A stretch of 64,000 nucleotides of DNA, taken from Dicyema japonicum. Taxonomy: Eukaryota > Dicyemida > Rhombozoa > Dicyemidae. Location: NCBI GenBank assembly GCA_011109175.1, contig RDEW01000008.1, positions 753,954 through 817,953 of the forward strand. Reading direction: 5' to 3'. A program made the translations under genes and the position numbers. This document shows positions 53,600 to 64,000 of the stretch, in pieces. The notes beneath the pieces were generated by a model that was given only the letters and a program-made list of their open reading frames with translations, was not told the origin of the DNA and did not search any database. Numbering within the stretch: the stretch's first letter is position 1; each line of letters begins with the position of its first letter.

Positions 53600-54262
53600 T
53601 TTATTTCTGAATTTATCAAAACATCCAGTTAGCATAACTAATTGTAGAGGGAGAACCAAGGAATAATCTTTGACAAAGAAACTGAAAATCTCTAGGATCA
53701 CCTTCAAAACACACATGTCCTTTTCCTCTCATGTAGAAGGCATCTCCGGAAGCTGCTCGAGAAAGCTAGGGATAATCAAATTATTTTTGGTGGCATTAAG
53801 ACCCCTTTTCCAGCATTGAAATTATTGTACAAACAATTCATTGAGCAATCTGTCAGCTATGCTTGTGCGTTATGGGGAATCAATCTGTCCTGGACGAACA
53901 TACAAAAAATCAGCGACATTCAGTCCTTTTTTTTGGAAGTTGTAATTAGACAACCACTACCATTAGTAATTTCGAGAAACTAAAAAAACTAATCCCCTTA
54001 TTACTTGAAAACCTTATCCGACAAAATGGAAAGGGATTTGCTTCCCTGTGCAGGCAATGGAACTCCCAACAGTACACAACCAAGGCGAGTTTTATGAGAA
54101 GGGTATAAATCACCACTCTCCAACTTCTATTCCACAAATCATCCCTCCCACAGAGAAGTTGCGTTGGATCTCAGAAGGCGCACAAGGAGAGGATGAGAAA
54201 TCGATCTGGTTCCGCAGTGAGATCTTCACTGATGACGGCGTCACTCGTCAAGACAAATAAAC
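53600..54262 (+). mobile_element. LINE RT C-terminal half
   Basis: LKLLYKQFIEQSVSYACALW, GINLSWTNIQKISDIQSFFL (family LKxLYKQYIxPxxxYAxxxWxxxLS) and LIRQNGKGFASLCRQWNSQQ. F2-like, frames broken, no clear 3' tail. Confidence 0.65.
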
Positions 54263-54429
54263 TTAAACAATTTTTATTATAAATATGAGTAATTCTAATT
54301 ATTATTGACGTTGTGTCTTATATGGTTGCAATTGAATTCCCTACTATATTTGAAAACCTTGACTGCTGTCCCCAAACAAGCATTTGAGGAACCAATACTT
54401 CTTGAAAAACACTGATAAGCCTAATTAGA

Positions 54430-54720
54430 AGCTTTGTTAAGATTCGAAACGAGTCTCGTAACGCCATGTTAAACTCGAATGTCTCGAGGGGTATAGAAGA
54501 TGGCGGGTTTACATGCCTGTAGAACCCGTCGGACATGACAGAGTCGACGGCGTAAAGACCATCCCGTGGAGCCAAGGGAGGTGTTTTGTTTTTGATACAA
54601 CGTGAACGGAAACTTTCTCTAAATCAATTATTTTCAAGACACATTTTCCGCAGCGACTACTGATGCAGATTTATAAGAAGGAAGTACATCGACATTTGGT
54701 ATCGGTTCGCTTGAGATGTC
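54430..54720 (-). repeat. Dispersed repeat C, uninterrupted copy
   Basis: The empty-site relative of the repeat split by the MULE at 8234-9291. The minus-strand frame MAPRDGLYAVDSVMSDGFYR ... FEFNMALRDS is open but unrecognised. Confidence 0.55.
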
Positions 54721-54724
54721 TGAC

Positions 54725-54800
54725 GTGCTTAGCTTTAGTTAGCTAAATAATCCTTGCCTCACTAATTGTAGGAGGCCAGCAGCTATTAATCTGAGTCCTG
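54725..54800 (-). mobile_element. F2-type LINE 3' scrap
   Basis: Matches the 3' end of the 42.6-44.9 kb element (TGTAGGAGGCCAGCAGCTATTAA). Truncated. Confidence 0.55.
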
Positions 54801-54960
54801 CTTAGCCTGAGCATATGAAATGTCGCATGCCATATAGAAAATGTTTGAACATCTCACAACCAATGTGTAATCACTAAGTAAACATCGGTTTTTTAATTTT
54901 TAATAATATTCCACTTAAATGATTAATTTTTTAACTGGAATATGTATACATGAACTACGG

Positions 54961-55195
54961 CCCGCCCGCTATAGGGTTATGGTTCAGGTTAGGAATTAGA
55001 GTCATGCTTAGGGATTAAATTCAGTGTTGTGGGTTAGGGATTTAAGTCAGGGTTAGGGTTGGTGGTTATGGTTAGTGATAAAGATAGGATTGGACTCACG
55101 CTTATGTTCGGGGATTAGAGATTAGAGTCAGGGTTAGGGATTAGGGTATGAGGTTAGGATTAGGGTAGAGGGCTATGGTTAGGATTAGAGTTAAA
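54961..55195 (+). repeat. Degenerate telomere-like (TTAGGG)n tract
   Basis: About 235 bp built from GGTTAGGG, GGATTAGGG, GGTTAGGATTAGGG and close variants on the plus strand. TTAGGG is the common animal telomere unit. The divergence marks it as an old interstitial block or a telomere-like satellite, not an active end. Confidence 0.7.
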
Positions 55196-55289
55196 TTTAT
55201 AAAAATATATTATTAGTCCACTTGAAAGATTTCATCTTAAGGAACTCTCTAAAATTTTATTTTTGACGAAGAAAAGGTTTATATTTTAC

Positions 55290-58200
55290 ATTATTATTAT
55301 TTAAAGCACTCCCGAGAAGTCATAAAATTAATTCGAGAAGTCATAAAATTAATCCTCCCTTGTGCCGTATTTCTAGCCATCCTCTCTATCAGCCTTTTCC
55401 AGGACCCTCTACTTCGTGCCAGTTCCCTTAAGGTATCTAGGTCGTCTGCGGAAGTGAGCTTCAGTCCCACAGCCGACAGGTCTCCATTCAAAATAGTTGG
55501 GAGTGTGACTCTTGGTCTTCCACGGAAACCGGCTCCCGTATGCATTAGGTAGTTTTCCATGGCGATATTCGCGGGTACTTGAGCATTTAGACGTAAGATA
55601 TGTCCAAAGAGACTCCATCTTGATCTGAAGATCTCCTCGGATAGTATACCAGATTTGCACTTCGAGTAGAGGTCATTGTTTGAGATCTTCTTAGGCCACT
55701 TGATCTTGATTACTGATTTCAATTGTGTCCTGTGGAAAGCGTCAAGACGGTCCATCTCTTGTTTAGAGATTCCCCAAGTGCCTGAATTGTAGGTCAGGAC
55801 GGGGATGACAAAAGCCTTATATATTCTGAGTTTGGTGTTTAATCCCATCCTCTTCTTATGACCCCACATATTCGATACTTTCTTTAGTGCACACATTGCG
55901 AGGATTTTCCTCCGAGAAACATCTTCTGAGTCCCCGAGAAGCGAACCCACCTTCTTTTGCTTTCTCCAAGACTCGTCCGATCTTCGATCATTGCGTGTAA
56001 GTGTTGTGAACTCTGTTTTATCGGTGTTAACGGTTAAGAACCATTTCGAGAATACGTGTGGAAGAACGTTAAGCATGTGTTGAAGTACTTGAATATCCTC
56101 AGAAACAAAGTCCAGGTCGTCCGCGTAGATTATCTCGTTATAATTGTTGCCAACCAGGGGTCTGAACTCTCTTAGTGCGGCCTCAAGGTAGACAATAAAG
56201 AGGACCGGGGATAGTGAGTCCCCCTGTGGAACTCCACGTGAGGTCGAAAAAAAGTTAGAGGTAGAGTCACCAATTTTGACGGCAAGTTGAGTGTTCCGCA
56301 TGAGTAAGTGTATTATTTTGACATCGTCAGGCAGTAGAAAACTCTCCAACACTTCCATAAGTTTTCCACGGTCCACCGAGTCGAACGCACGGGACATGTC
56401 GATACCAAGTATCTCAATAGATTTTTTGTATTTTTGGCACAGGGCACAATACCACCTGTGCCCCCATACCACGTCAGCCGTGGACCTGCCCGTCCGGAAT
56501 CCACTTTGGCCGTCCGAAAGAAATATGTTCACCCTCTCCTTTATTCGGTTTAAAGCAATGAGGGATAATGTTTTTCGTATGGAGGTTAGGAGTATAATAG
56601 GTCTGAAGTTGTGAGGGGGGCCTTTACTTTTTCCCGGTTTTTGTAGTGGAATTAGCCACCCTTTTCCCAGTTCCAGTTCATCTGCACCCTCGAGAGACCG
56701 GTTGAAAATGTTAGTAATCATTTCAATTAGCTCCTCCGGGCCGTATTGTAAAAGTTCTGCAGTAATGAAGTCTGGTCCGGCAGATCTTCCGGTATTTAAT
56801 TTTTTAATAGCTTGTTGAGTTTCGGATATGGTAATAGGGCTAGTTAGAGTGTACTTGTAAGACTTCCGAGATTTCATTGCTTGGTCAGCCGCGTCCTGTT
56901 TGTTGAACATAAGGTCAAAATGGGATGCCAGAACGTTTGCTTTGTTAATGGTCCCGATAACGTCGTGACCAAGGTTGTCATGGACAGTTAACGAAATTGG
57001 ACAGTTTTCTCTGCTAAGAAGCCGGATTGCTTTGAACATTCTTGGTCCGTTCTTGTACTTTAATATGTCTGAGATTTTCTCCTCAGCTTCATTTTTGGCA
57101 AGGAATCTTTGTATTTGTTTGATCTTCGTTAAGACTCTCCCTCTCTGGGTGCGCAGTACTTTGATATCTTCCGGAGCGTTTGTGTTTTCCATCCGGAGTC
57201 TGAGCTCTTTCTGTGTTACAGAGAGTTGTCCGATATCCGGATTACATTGTTTGTGACGAGATTTGGTGATGTGACCAAGCACACTAAAGGCTGTGTTTTG
57301 GATAGCAACCACTATTTCATCCCATAAGCTGTTTGTCGGCTGATTTTGGTTAATACTGTTGATGCTATCTCTCAGAACTGCACTATAACGACATTTGGTG
57401 GATTCTTCGTAGCGTAACCTCTCAGTGTCGAAACGTACTGAGGTAAGGCCTTTGTGTTTCCCGTGTATTCCATGGATTCTTTTAAGTACTAGCCGGGCGA
57501 CCACAAGTTTATGATCGCTACTTGTTTCAAGTCCACCGTAAGATCTCGAGTCCTGTAGGAGGGCCTTCTGATGTTGCTTGCAGATAATATAGTCGATCTG
57601 ATTGTATATATTGACTGTGTTTCCAGATTTGCCTTTTCTGGTACCAACCCACGTGGTCCTGTGTCTTGCCGGGTGCTTGAAACAAGTGTTGCATATGAGT
57701 AGGTTGAATGCCGTGCAAAATTGTATTAATGCCTCTCCGGGGATGTTACGGCGGTTTCTACCGTGGGATCCAATACACGTTTCACCAGGTCTTGCTTTTC
57801 CGGCCCTGGCGTTCCAGTCCCCGGCGATAAAAAGAAAGTAAGAGGATGAAAGTGAGTTGTACACACTTGTGAGAGTAGAGTAAAACGTATCCAGTTCTTC
57901 GATATTCGTTGATACACGTGCTCCGGTTGGGGCATATACATTTATGATGGAGATCACTGAGTTGAGTTTGTTTCCGCATTTGATTTGTAACACCGCGACA
58001 CGGTCAGATACTGCCCATACTCTTGAGACACAGTGAAACAAGTGCCGATGAACAGCAAATCCGAGCCCATAGTGCCTGCAGTCTGGTGTGAGGGTCAAAA
58101 GGTAAAAATTCTTGAAACAGTTCTGCAGATTGTTCGGTTATTTTCGTCTCTTGCAAACAACAGACAGAGATGTTGTATTTACTCAGATCACGCGCCAATT

Positions 58201-58300
58201 GTTGTTTCTTGTAGCACTGATTGAGGCCTCGGCAGTTGAGGGATCCAAGAGTGAGGGGAGAAACTGGTAAGCAATACGAAGAAGACATAGTGCAAGTAGA
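55290..58300 (-). mobile_element. F3 LINE, nearly intact APE-RT element
   Basis: A minus-strand element of about 3.0 kb with one long coding region and an AAATAATAATAATG tail ending near 55290. One extra T in a T5 run (58104-58108) is the only visible frame break. The 3' coding end contains a tandem repeat of a 21-bp unit (RINFMTS twice). No clear target duplication was found. Relatives: 29160-29460, 39196-39485, 40410-41770 and 60784-61118. Confidence 0.88.
55297..58288 (-). CDS. F3 APE endonuclease-reverse transcriptase
   Basis: LINE replication protein: nicks target DNA and reverse-transcribes the element RNA at the nick. The start at 58288 reads MSSSYCLPVSPLTLGSLNCR, with the APE N-terminal LNCRGLN and CLQETK. 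After the T5 run at 58104-58108 the frame continues for 933 codons to 55297. APE motifs: INVYAPTG, AGDWNARAG, TSSDHKLVVARL. RT: GRSAGPDFITAELL, FRPIILLTSIRKTLSLI, GIDMSRAFDSVDRGKL (motif A), SRGVPQGDSLSPVLFIVYLE (B), IIYADDLDFVS (C), KWFLTVNTDKTEFTTL. C-terminal block RSRWSLFGHILRL and GRPRVTLPTILNGDL. All catalytic residues are present. About 997 residues in total, a normal length for an APE LINE ORF2. Confidence 0.88.
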
Positions 58301-58739
58301 GGGACGTCACCACCTCAACCAGAATAAAAACTACCGTTTCCGTTTTTGTGAAGAACAACAATTAGTGTTAAAGAATAGAGGTATACCTTAAAGTCACGAT
58401 TTATTAATCGAACATAATTATAATCACTTCGGTAGAGATCGACTATTTTCAAAAATGAGACAGAAGTATTACGAGATTGGTAAAAATATGATTGTGACAG
58501 TTATTTCAAATTGTGCATTTTGTTTTCCTGTTTTCCACAATGTCAGTTTTTGCTGTGTTCATTCTGGGGAACCATATGTTCATCTCAGCAGGTACCACCT
58601 CGAGCACTCGAAGTAGGACCTTTGATCTTACATAAATCCTCCATTAAGAAATTTTCCATTTCCTCGAGCATAGGAAATAATTTTGCATGTATCTAATTTT
58701 CTAAAAGTTCTTATTCTTGGTCATTAAATCAAGTCAGAG

Positions 58740-59260
58740 AAATCGATGGATCGCTCATATAGTAGGAAGAGGAGGTAAACGTTACTACATGACATGTGAT
58801 CTTCTATAACATGAAAGACACGTTTCTTGTCCAATAGTGTTCCCCAGGGTTCTCCACTTGTTGCCACAACCTACATAAGAAAATTCCGTCCTGATCTCAT
58901 ACGCTAATGATGTCGTCATTTCTTACTGTGAAGCCACATGGGTCGTAAAAATGGCGAACTCACTGATCCCTTGGCTTACTCAATGATTACTTGAAATAAC
59001 TCCAGTGAGGATCTCCACAATCCTATTTACTTAATATATAAGGCATTACAACATCAAGCCAACCATCCTCCTAAAGAACGAGATTATTTTCCTCAATGAC
59101 ACGGCAAATATTCTGAGTCATATTCGATTAAGGGCTTTCGTGGGAAAACTGAGTGGAGCAGAGATGATGAGAATTATATCGTTAAAAACATTTCATAAAC
59201 TCTCGGAAGCAACACTGGATGCTTTTCCACCATCTACCACCAGTTATTTAATCCAATATT
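58740..59260 (+). mobile_element. LINE RT fragment, motifs B-C
   Basis: NSVPQGSPLVATTYIRKFRP and LIRYANDVVISYCEATWVV (GVPQGSPL and YADD, here YAND) followed by LKNEIIFLNDTANILSHIRL. F2-like and decayed. Confidence 0.6.
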
Positions 59261-59896
59261 GACTTTATAAAAGTACATCGTGGTCAATCGCAACTCCGTT
59301 ATTCCCTGCGCAAGTTATCTACATTACAGGAACCTGTCAACGATCAACAATCTTAATTTTGCTTCTATACTTCATGAGATATATAACCCTCTCCCGAACG
59401 ACAACGAAATTTCCTAAGAAACAATTGCTTATTTAGTTCCGCTCAATTAAATTATTTACTCCAATCTCGCTAGCAGTAAAAAGCCGGCAACTTCAGCTGG
59501 AATTGACGAGTGCTTCCATAACTATTCAAGGTTTATAATAGTTTATCGTGTGATTGTTTTTAGCTTAAAATATCCGGAGTGAATTTAGAAAGGGTAAACG
59601 TAGTTAGAGTCCTCGTGGATGGCTTTAGATTTTCCGGAAGCAGAATGGGACGAAAGAATCTTAGGGAGTTAGTTCAATTTTTAATTTTGGTGGAATTAAA
59701 AATTATGGAGAAGAGTCTTTTCCAGAAATCCACTTCTCCGTAATTTTTCTGTTTGTGTTGTCTGTTCCTCTTTCACTTTTTACTCCCACACAGTGTTCCC
59801 TAGAACATTCACGTTAGAAACTCAATACTATAAATTAGCATGGAATATTTCATTCGACTAACAAGTCCAAGTTAAATATTATTCATTAGAATTTGA

Positions 59897-60088
59897 TTAG
59901 GAGCTATGGGGTAGCACATATCCCAATCCACCCTCCATAAGAAAGACTGTGACCACTCTTTCATATGTTGGGTCACTGCAGATTAATTGATCGGTTAGGA
60001 ACTCCAATGAAGAGTCCAAGATCTTCAAGGCATAACCCGCGTTATTTTCACTGTCCTTTATTTTCAACAAACTAAATCTATAAACCAA
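59897..60088 (-). CDS. Unrecognised possible exon
   Basis: SLLKIKDSENNAGYALKILD, SSLEFLTDQLICSDPTYERV, VTVFLMEGGLGYVLPHSS-stop. The amphipathic helical pattern and good composition suggest a real exon, but no neighbours or family could be identified. Confidence 0.25.
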   Translation of the reverse strand: MVYRFSLLKIKDSENNAGYALKILDSSLEFLTDQLICSDPTYERVVTVFLMEGGLGYVLPHSS

Positions 60089-60261
60089 GTTTTAAATGGG
60101 ATTAAATGATGAAAATTACACAACAAAAATATTACAGGAAAAATTTATTCATAATTTTATCACAAATTATCACCTGCAAGACAAAAATAGTCAAAAATTA
60201 TATTTTTACAATTTTATAGCTAAAGTTCAAATTATCAAAAAAAAAAGAAAAAAGAAATATT

Positions 60262-60510
60262 CTTGCCTTGGGGATCGCTACCGATTTACTCCTGTTGCGA
60301 CCGAATCATCGGGAGCCGTTGGTCCAATGACGGCTGAGTTTTTGCGAGAACTCGAGGATTGCTTGCCAGAAAGAAAAGGGATCAACGAGAAGGGTTATGG
60401 CTAAGACAAAAGATTGGAATAGCCATACTCCGAGGAAACTCGTTCGCAATCCACGCAGCAGGTTTCCTCAACTGACATTTGTTTAATTGTTAAAAAAAAA
60501 TTATTCTTGA
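60262..60510 (+). mobile_element. F4 (WYLDD family) LINE C-terminus and 3' end
   Basis: GDRYRFTPVATESSGAVGPM, TAEFLRELEDCLPERKG and, after a frame change, RQRLGIAILRGNSFAIHAAG. This is the conserved end of the WYLDD family (FxPVAxETxG...QRxSxAIxRGNA). The last 88 bp recur inside the second pogo element. Confidence 0.65.
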
Positions 60511-60783
60511 TGCAAAAAAAATTATCAAATAATTTTTTAATAAAGGCTTTGTGTAAACGCTATCGTAGTTCATTTTAAGCAATAGTATCTCAGAAAATAA
60601 AATTTACATTTTTTCAAGAACTTACAGTTTCATGTGACAATAATAGGAACATTAAATCGATCCGACGCACTAAATCGTCCGCTTGTGGGCTAAGGATTCC
60701 TGACATCTCAACACCACTGGGACAAACAAATGATCCTCGCAACATTATTAGCCTGATTATTTAATGTGATAAAACTGGATGTA

Positions 60784-61118
60784 AGGGTAGAAAACCAGAA
60801 AGGATCATTCAAATACGTATTAGACATATGTGCTATAGAGGGACGTCACCACCTCAACCCGATACGTCGTCATGGAAGAATACTTAGATACGTCAGGGGA
60901 GAAGTTCAGAGGTCGTCAAGAATAACTCTTCTGGAAGTCCTTAATGGTGACCTGAGATCAGTAACCAGACTACTAAAGGACGGTGAAGACCTTAGTAGTC
61001 TGCGGCACTTGGCATCGGACAGGAGGGGATGGGAAAGGCTAATTAAGAGGATTGTTCAGACGCGGCACGAATAGAATTATAGTTTATATGATTCTATGTA
61101 GTTGCTTATAATAATAAT
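60784..61118 (+). mobile_element. 335-bp F3-like LINE insertion with 12-bp TSD
   Basis: AAACTGGATGTA flanks it at 60772-60783 and 61119-61130; copy 1 of the segmental duplication has a single AAACTGAATGTA near 34684 and no insert. The insert encodes an F3-like C-terminus, RRHGRILRYVRGEVQRSSRI, TLLEVLNGDLRSV, GEDLSSLRHLASDRRGWERL, and ends in an ATAATAAT tail. 5'-truncated. Confidence 0.85.
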
Positions 61119-61624
61119 AAACTGGATGTAGTTAGGCTCAATTTTTGAATAATTTTGTGTTTAATACGAACTATTGGAATGATAATATCATCAAAATAGT
61201 TTACTCAAAGACAGATCAAATTAAGATCATGAACAGTCTAAACTAGCTTTCGTCAACCTTTTCTTGCTGGGATCCTCCAGATTTAAAATATTCTGCATAA
61301 AGGCAATCCCGATACTTTGATTTCAAATATCGGAGACGTGACATTGGAGCTACTCTTAGTATTTGCCGTGAATTAAATTAAGTTATGGTAAGTCTCTTCC
61401 TAAATTGAGCCAAAATTCGACAGGAAACTCCAAGGGAGAAGTGTCAATCTGTACGATCAAAGTAAAATGAATCTAAGTCATTTAAGGTCTCAGTTGATTT
61501 TTACGATAATTATAATTCTCTTTTCCTAGGAGTCATTTATATTAATCATGTGCCCTGAATTAGACATTTATGTGTTTAGCTGGAATTAAAATAAAATATA
61601 TATTTTCGATAAAGCTTAATAAAA

Positions 61625-62243
61625 AAATCCGCTATTTAGCTGATTTACACAAGTGGAATAATGGGAAGAGACAGACATTTCCACATTTTCTGCAGGTGGA
61701 TAAATTTGAAGGAAGATTCATTTCTCGAATAAGCTCTTCATATTCGGATTCGAACCTATGATGAATGTAAGTGAGTCTATTTTGGTATAAACTCAAAACA
61801 TGATGAATATGATTTTGTATAATATCACAATTCAAACACCCACTTTTGCTTCCACCCTGGTCATAACAACTAGGTGATTCAGGAATCATGCCAAATTCAT
61901 TTGAAATCTGATTATTGACATCACGAACAATATTTTGTCGTTTTGGTATGCTTTGCTGATGCTATTATTTTCATGTGTTGAATATTTTAAGAGATTTTCG
62001 ATTTTTAAATTATTTTCCGTGTTTTGCCAGCCAACAGTTGGTTTCATTTTCTTTGTAAAATATTGATGGATATTTCGATGTGGGCACAGATTTGAATGTT
62101 TTGTGTACTTTTTCGAAACAAAAACTAACATAACGAGAATGATTTTTACATTACAGCAATATGACTTGAAGATTTTATGGACATGTGAATGCTGGATTAG
62201 ACCACTCTTTGTGTGAAAGGATTTAACTTTCTTTCTCTATGTT
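61625..62243 (-). pseudogene. Decayed paralogue of the C2H2 zinc-finger gene
   Basis: Paralogue of 35164-35811. The ATG has become ATA, 24 nt covering the first Cys pair are deleted, and in the second finger the acceptor-side Cys codon is replaced (CNV/FVSKKYTKHSNLCPHRNIH). The C-terminal part (SGCLNCDIIQNHIHHVLSLY, HLPSN-like and CRKCGNVC) is well kept and runs in frame where copy 1 is broken. Confidence 0.7.
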
Positions 62244-62559
62244 TTTATATATTACTTCGAGCTGAGTTTTGTGTACTTAATAGGCTACTTCTATGATTTG
62301 CATGTTTTATAATGTAATTTCGCGTGGATGCTGAGTTTTGATTTTGTTGTCGGGTTTTTTCGTCATTTTGAAATATAATAATGAAATTGAGAATTTATTG
62401 TTTTTTATTCGTCCAGATGAGAATATCTCAGTAATCGCAAATATTTTTAATATTGCTTTTTGTCTTGGTTTGGGTGTATTTGATAATTCTATTTTGAATG
62501 CAACATTATCAGTAATGTAGTTGATTAAAGATGATATATTTAGGTTTTTCATAATTTGT

Positions 62560-63060
62560 CACGTAAAGGTTGACAAATTAATAGAGAAACTGCAAATTAA
62601 TAGAGAAACTGTAAATAACAATTTTTAACAGCCAAAGTAGCATTTTTATTTCACATCTAAGATTTAAAAAATAATAAGTTTTTATAAAATTTATTTATTA
62701 AGAATGAAATAGTCATTCTATTTTATGTTTTAAAACTTCGATCTTTAGAGAGAATCTTTGATACTATCGAAATAGCTCTTTCAACAGAAACAGAACTTGC
62801 TCTCTAGTTCTTAAAGTTGCATAGACATATATGGTGGAAGACTTTTATTCGGATATTATATTATTTCCAAAATCCCAGTTATTTGAAGTTTTTGGCTAAA
62901 TTCTGAAATACTCTCAATGTAAATTCCCGACATCAAACTAATGTGATTTTTTAAAGTACAATTTTGCATTAATATGATACATATCACATGAAAAATATAA
63001 GCATAGAACAATTTAAGTGAATTTCCGGCTAAAAATAATATTATATACCACTAGTCACAT
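62560..63060. other. AT-rich spacer
   Basis: Contains a short tandem repeat (CAAATTAATAGAGAAACTG twice, 62572-62610). No gene seen. Confidence 0.5.
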
Positions 63061-63069
63061 ATCGCAAAA

Positions 63070-63150
63070 TAAGGAGGCCGGGATTACCCGACGGCCATGT
63101 ATTCCCTTTTAATTTGTCGGTGATTATTGATTTTAAATAAAAAAGTATTA
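63070..63150 (+). mobile_element. F2 LINE 3' terminus
   Basis: GGCCGGGATTACCCGACGGC then TTTGTCGGTGATTATTGATT and AAATAAAAAA, parallel to the 3' ends at 39125-39195 and 46985-46930. Confidence 0.65.
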
Positions 63151-63289
63151 AAGAAGGTGAATATTTTAATTTAAACAAAAAAGTTACAATCTATGTTGAC
63201 TACAAACTCTGAATATTTCTTGCATAAAAATGGCTTTATATGTTTGTGCCCAGCCATCAACCAACAAATATAATTAACACGTGTCTTGT

Positions 63290-63470
63290 TTTTTTATTAA
63301 CCCAAAATCACCAACAGTTAATTAAAGGAATTAATTAATTAGGTGATTCCTATAAACTCTGAAGAAACTACTTAACTTTTCCCGATGTTGGACTTTTGAT
63401 CCAGCACGGCTACGGATTGGGCGGGGAGGAACGAGTATCTGGTAAGATGTCACGAAGACACTTGTTTTTT
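63290..63470 (-). mobile_element. LINE 3' terminus
   Basis: Minus strand GGAATCACCTAATTAATTAA then TTGGTGATTTTGGGTTAATAAAA. Upstream DNA includes GCCCAATCCGTAGCC, without a readable protein. Confidence 0.6.
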
Positions 63471-63474
63471 TAAT

Positions 63475-64000
63475 TTAATGAATCATCCCAACTTGTAGTT
63501 GGCAGAACTTGTCATTTCGGGAATGCGATAGTGGGAACATGATACACTAACCGTTTACTACCATCAATTCACTCAAACACTATAATCGAGATATGGACAT
63601 CAGCCTTCTCAGTCAAAATTCTCCAACGAAAAATAAAGCTATTAGAAACTAGAATGAGAATGATATGAAAAAAATAGTAAAAAATATTAATTATTTTAAT
63701 AATTTATTCGATTTAATATTTAAATAATAGAATTTAAATTTTAAATCCACGCTTTTAAGTGTCACTTGTACTTTCTTTAGTGGCCATTTTGAAAACATTC
63801 TGGTCAATCCGGAAAGTAACATAATATTGCCAATTTCGGATCATGGCATACATTTAAGATGAACTTAAATGTTTTATATGATGATTTGATAGGGACATAT
63901 GAGTTATAATGATTTCCCATCTTTCTGATAAACTTACTATATATTGCTATTGTGTTTAAAATTTTTCTGTTTTTTAAATAAAATATCAACATATATTGGG
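63475..64000. other. AT-rich spacer to window end
   Basis: No recognised feature. A 62-codon minus frame at 63804-63992 is unsupported. Confidence 0.4.

Larger units (their letters stand above)
59345..62560. repeat. Segmental duplication, copy 2 (with 34200-36110)
   Basis: Blocks shared with 34200-36110 are interrupted here by about 1 kb of unmatched DNA (59600-60650) and by the 335-bp LINE insertion at 60784-61118. Confidence 0.8.

Noticed and set aside
56291-57841. Plus-strand frames across the F3 element
   Set aside because: Shadows of the minus-strand reverse transcriptase and endonuclease.

Overview
The window is AT-rich, animal-like nuclear DNA from a genome packed with retrotransposon remains. 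Long stretches are broken copies of non-LTR retrotransposons (LINEs). Between them sit a few host genes that simple ORF calling misses, because their introns are only about 19-28 nt long (plus a few of 40-61 nt). SEH1, a mitochondrial GrpE, a BLOC1S2-like protein, a GT31 glycosyltransferase and a C2H2 zinc-finger gene can all be read once these introns are removed. Such tiny GT..AG introns, standard stop codons and animal-type genes and transposons point to a dicyemid mesozoan or a similarly reduced metazoan. That identification is inference.

Layout. 0.4-1.4 kb: an unrecognised multi-exon gene and a GT31 glycosyltransferase fragment, followed by an R2-like LINE with a restriction-like endonuclease (1.4-4.8 kb). 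5-12 kb: LINE scraps, a complete small MULE transposon with an 8-bp target duplication (8234-9291) and a 55-bp LINE insertion. 12-18.6 kb: LINE copies, two 1-nt gaps flanked by duplicated contig ends, and a LINE with a 2A-like peptide. 18.8-19.9 kb: SEH1. 20-23.2 kb: LINEs. 23.3-23.9 kb: GrpE. 24-34 kb: LINE scraps, a duplicated locus (27.0-27.9 and 30.6-31.2 kb) and an unknown three-exon gene (31.4-31.8 kb). 34-36 kb: a C2H2 zinc-finger gene, with a decayed second copy of the locus at 59.3-62.5 kb. 36-42 kb: LINEs, two of them interrupted by pogo-like DNA transposons at TA sites. 42.6-45 kb: a LINE. 45.2-45.5 kb: an intact BLOC1S2-like gene. 47-51 kb: LINEs. 51.2-52.4 kb: two unrecognised genes. 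52.5-55.2 kb: LINE fragments and a degenerate telomere-like tract. 55.3-58.3 kb: a nearly intact LINE. 58.7-64 kb: LINE fragments and the duplicated zinc-finger locus.

Four main LINE families can be told apart by protein motifs: F1 (R2-like, restriction-like endonuclease), F2 (Jockey/CR1-like, APE endonuclease, 2A-like leader), F3 (a second APE type, the nearly intact copy) and F4 (a family whose polymerase motif reads WYLDD). Many copies end in a conserved 3' inverted repeat whose two arms change together, which suggests a shared RNA stem used for retrotransposition.

Conserved host proteins repeatedly show single-base frame changes, several in homopolymer runs, while residues and splice sites stay conserved. 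I read many of these as consensus errors in the assembly, although gene decay cannot be excluded from sequence alone.
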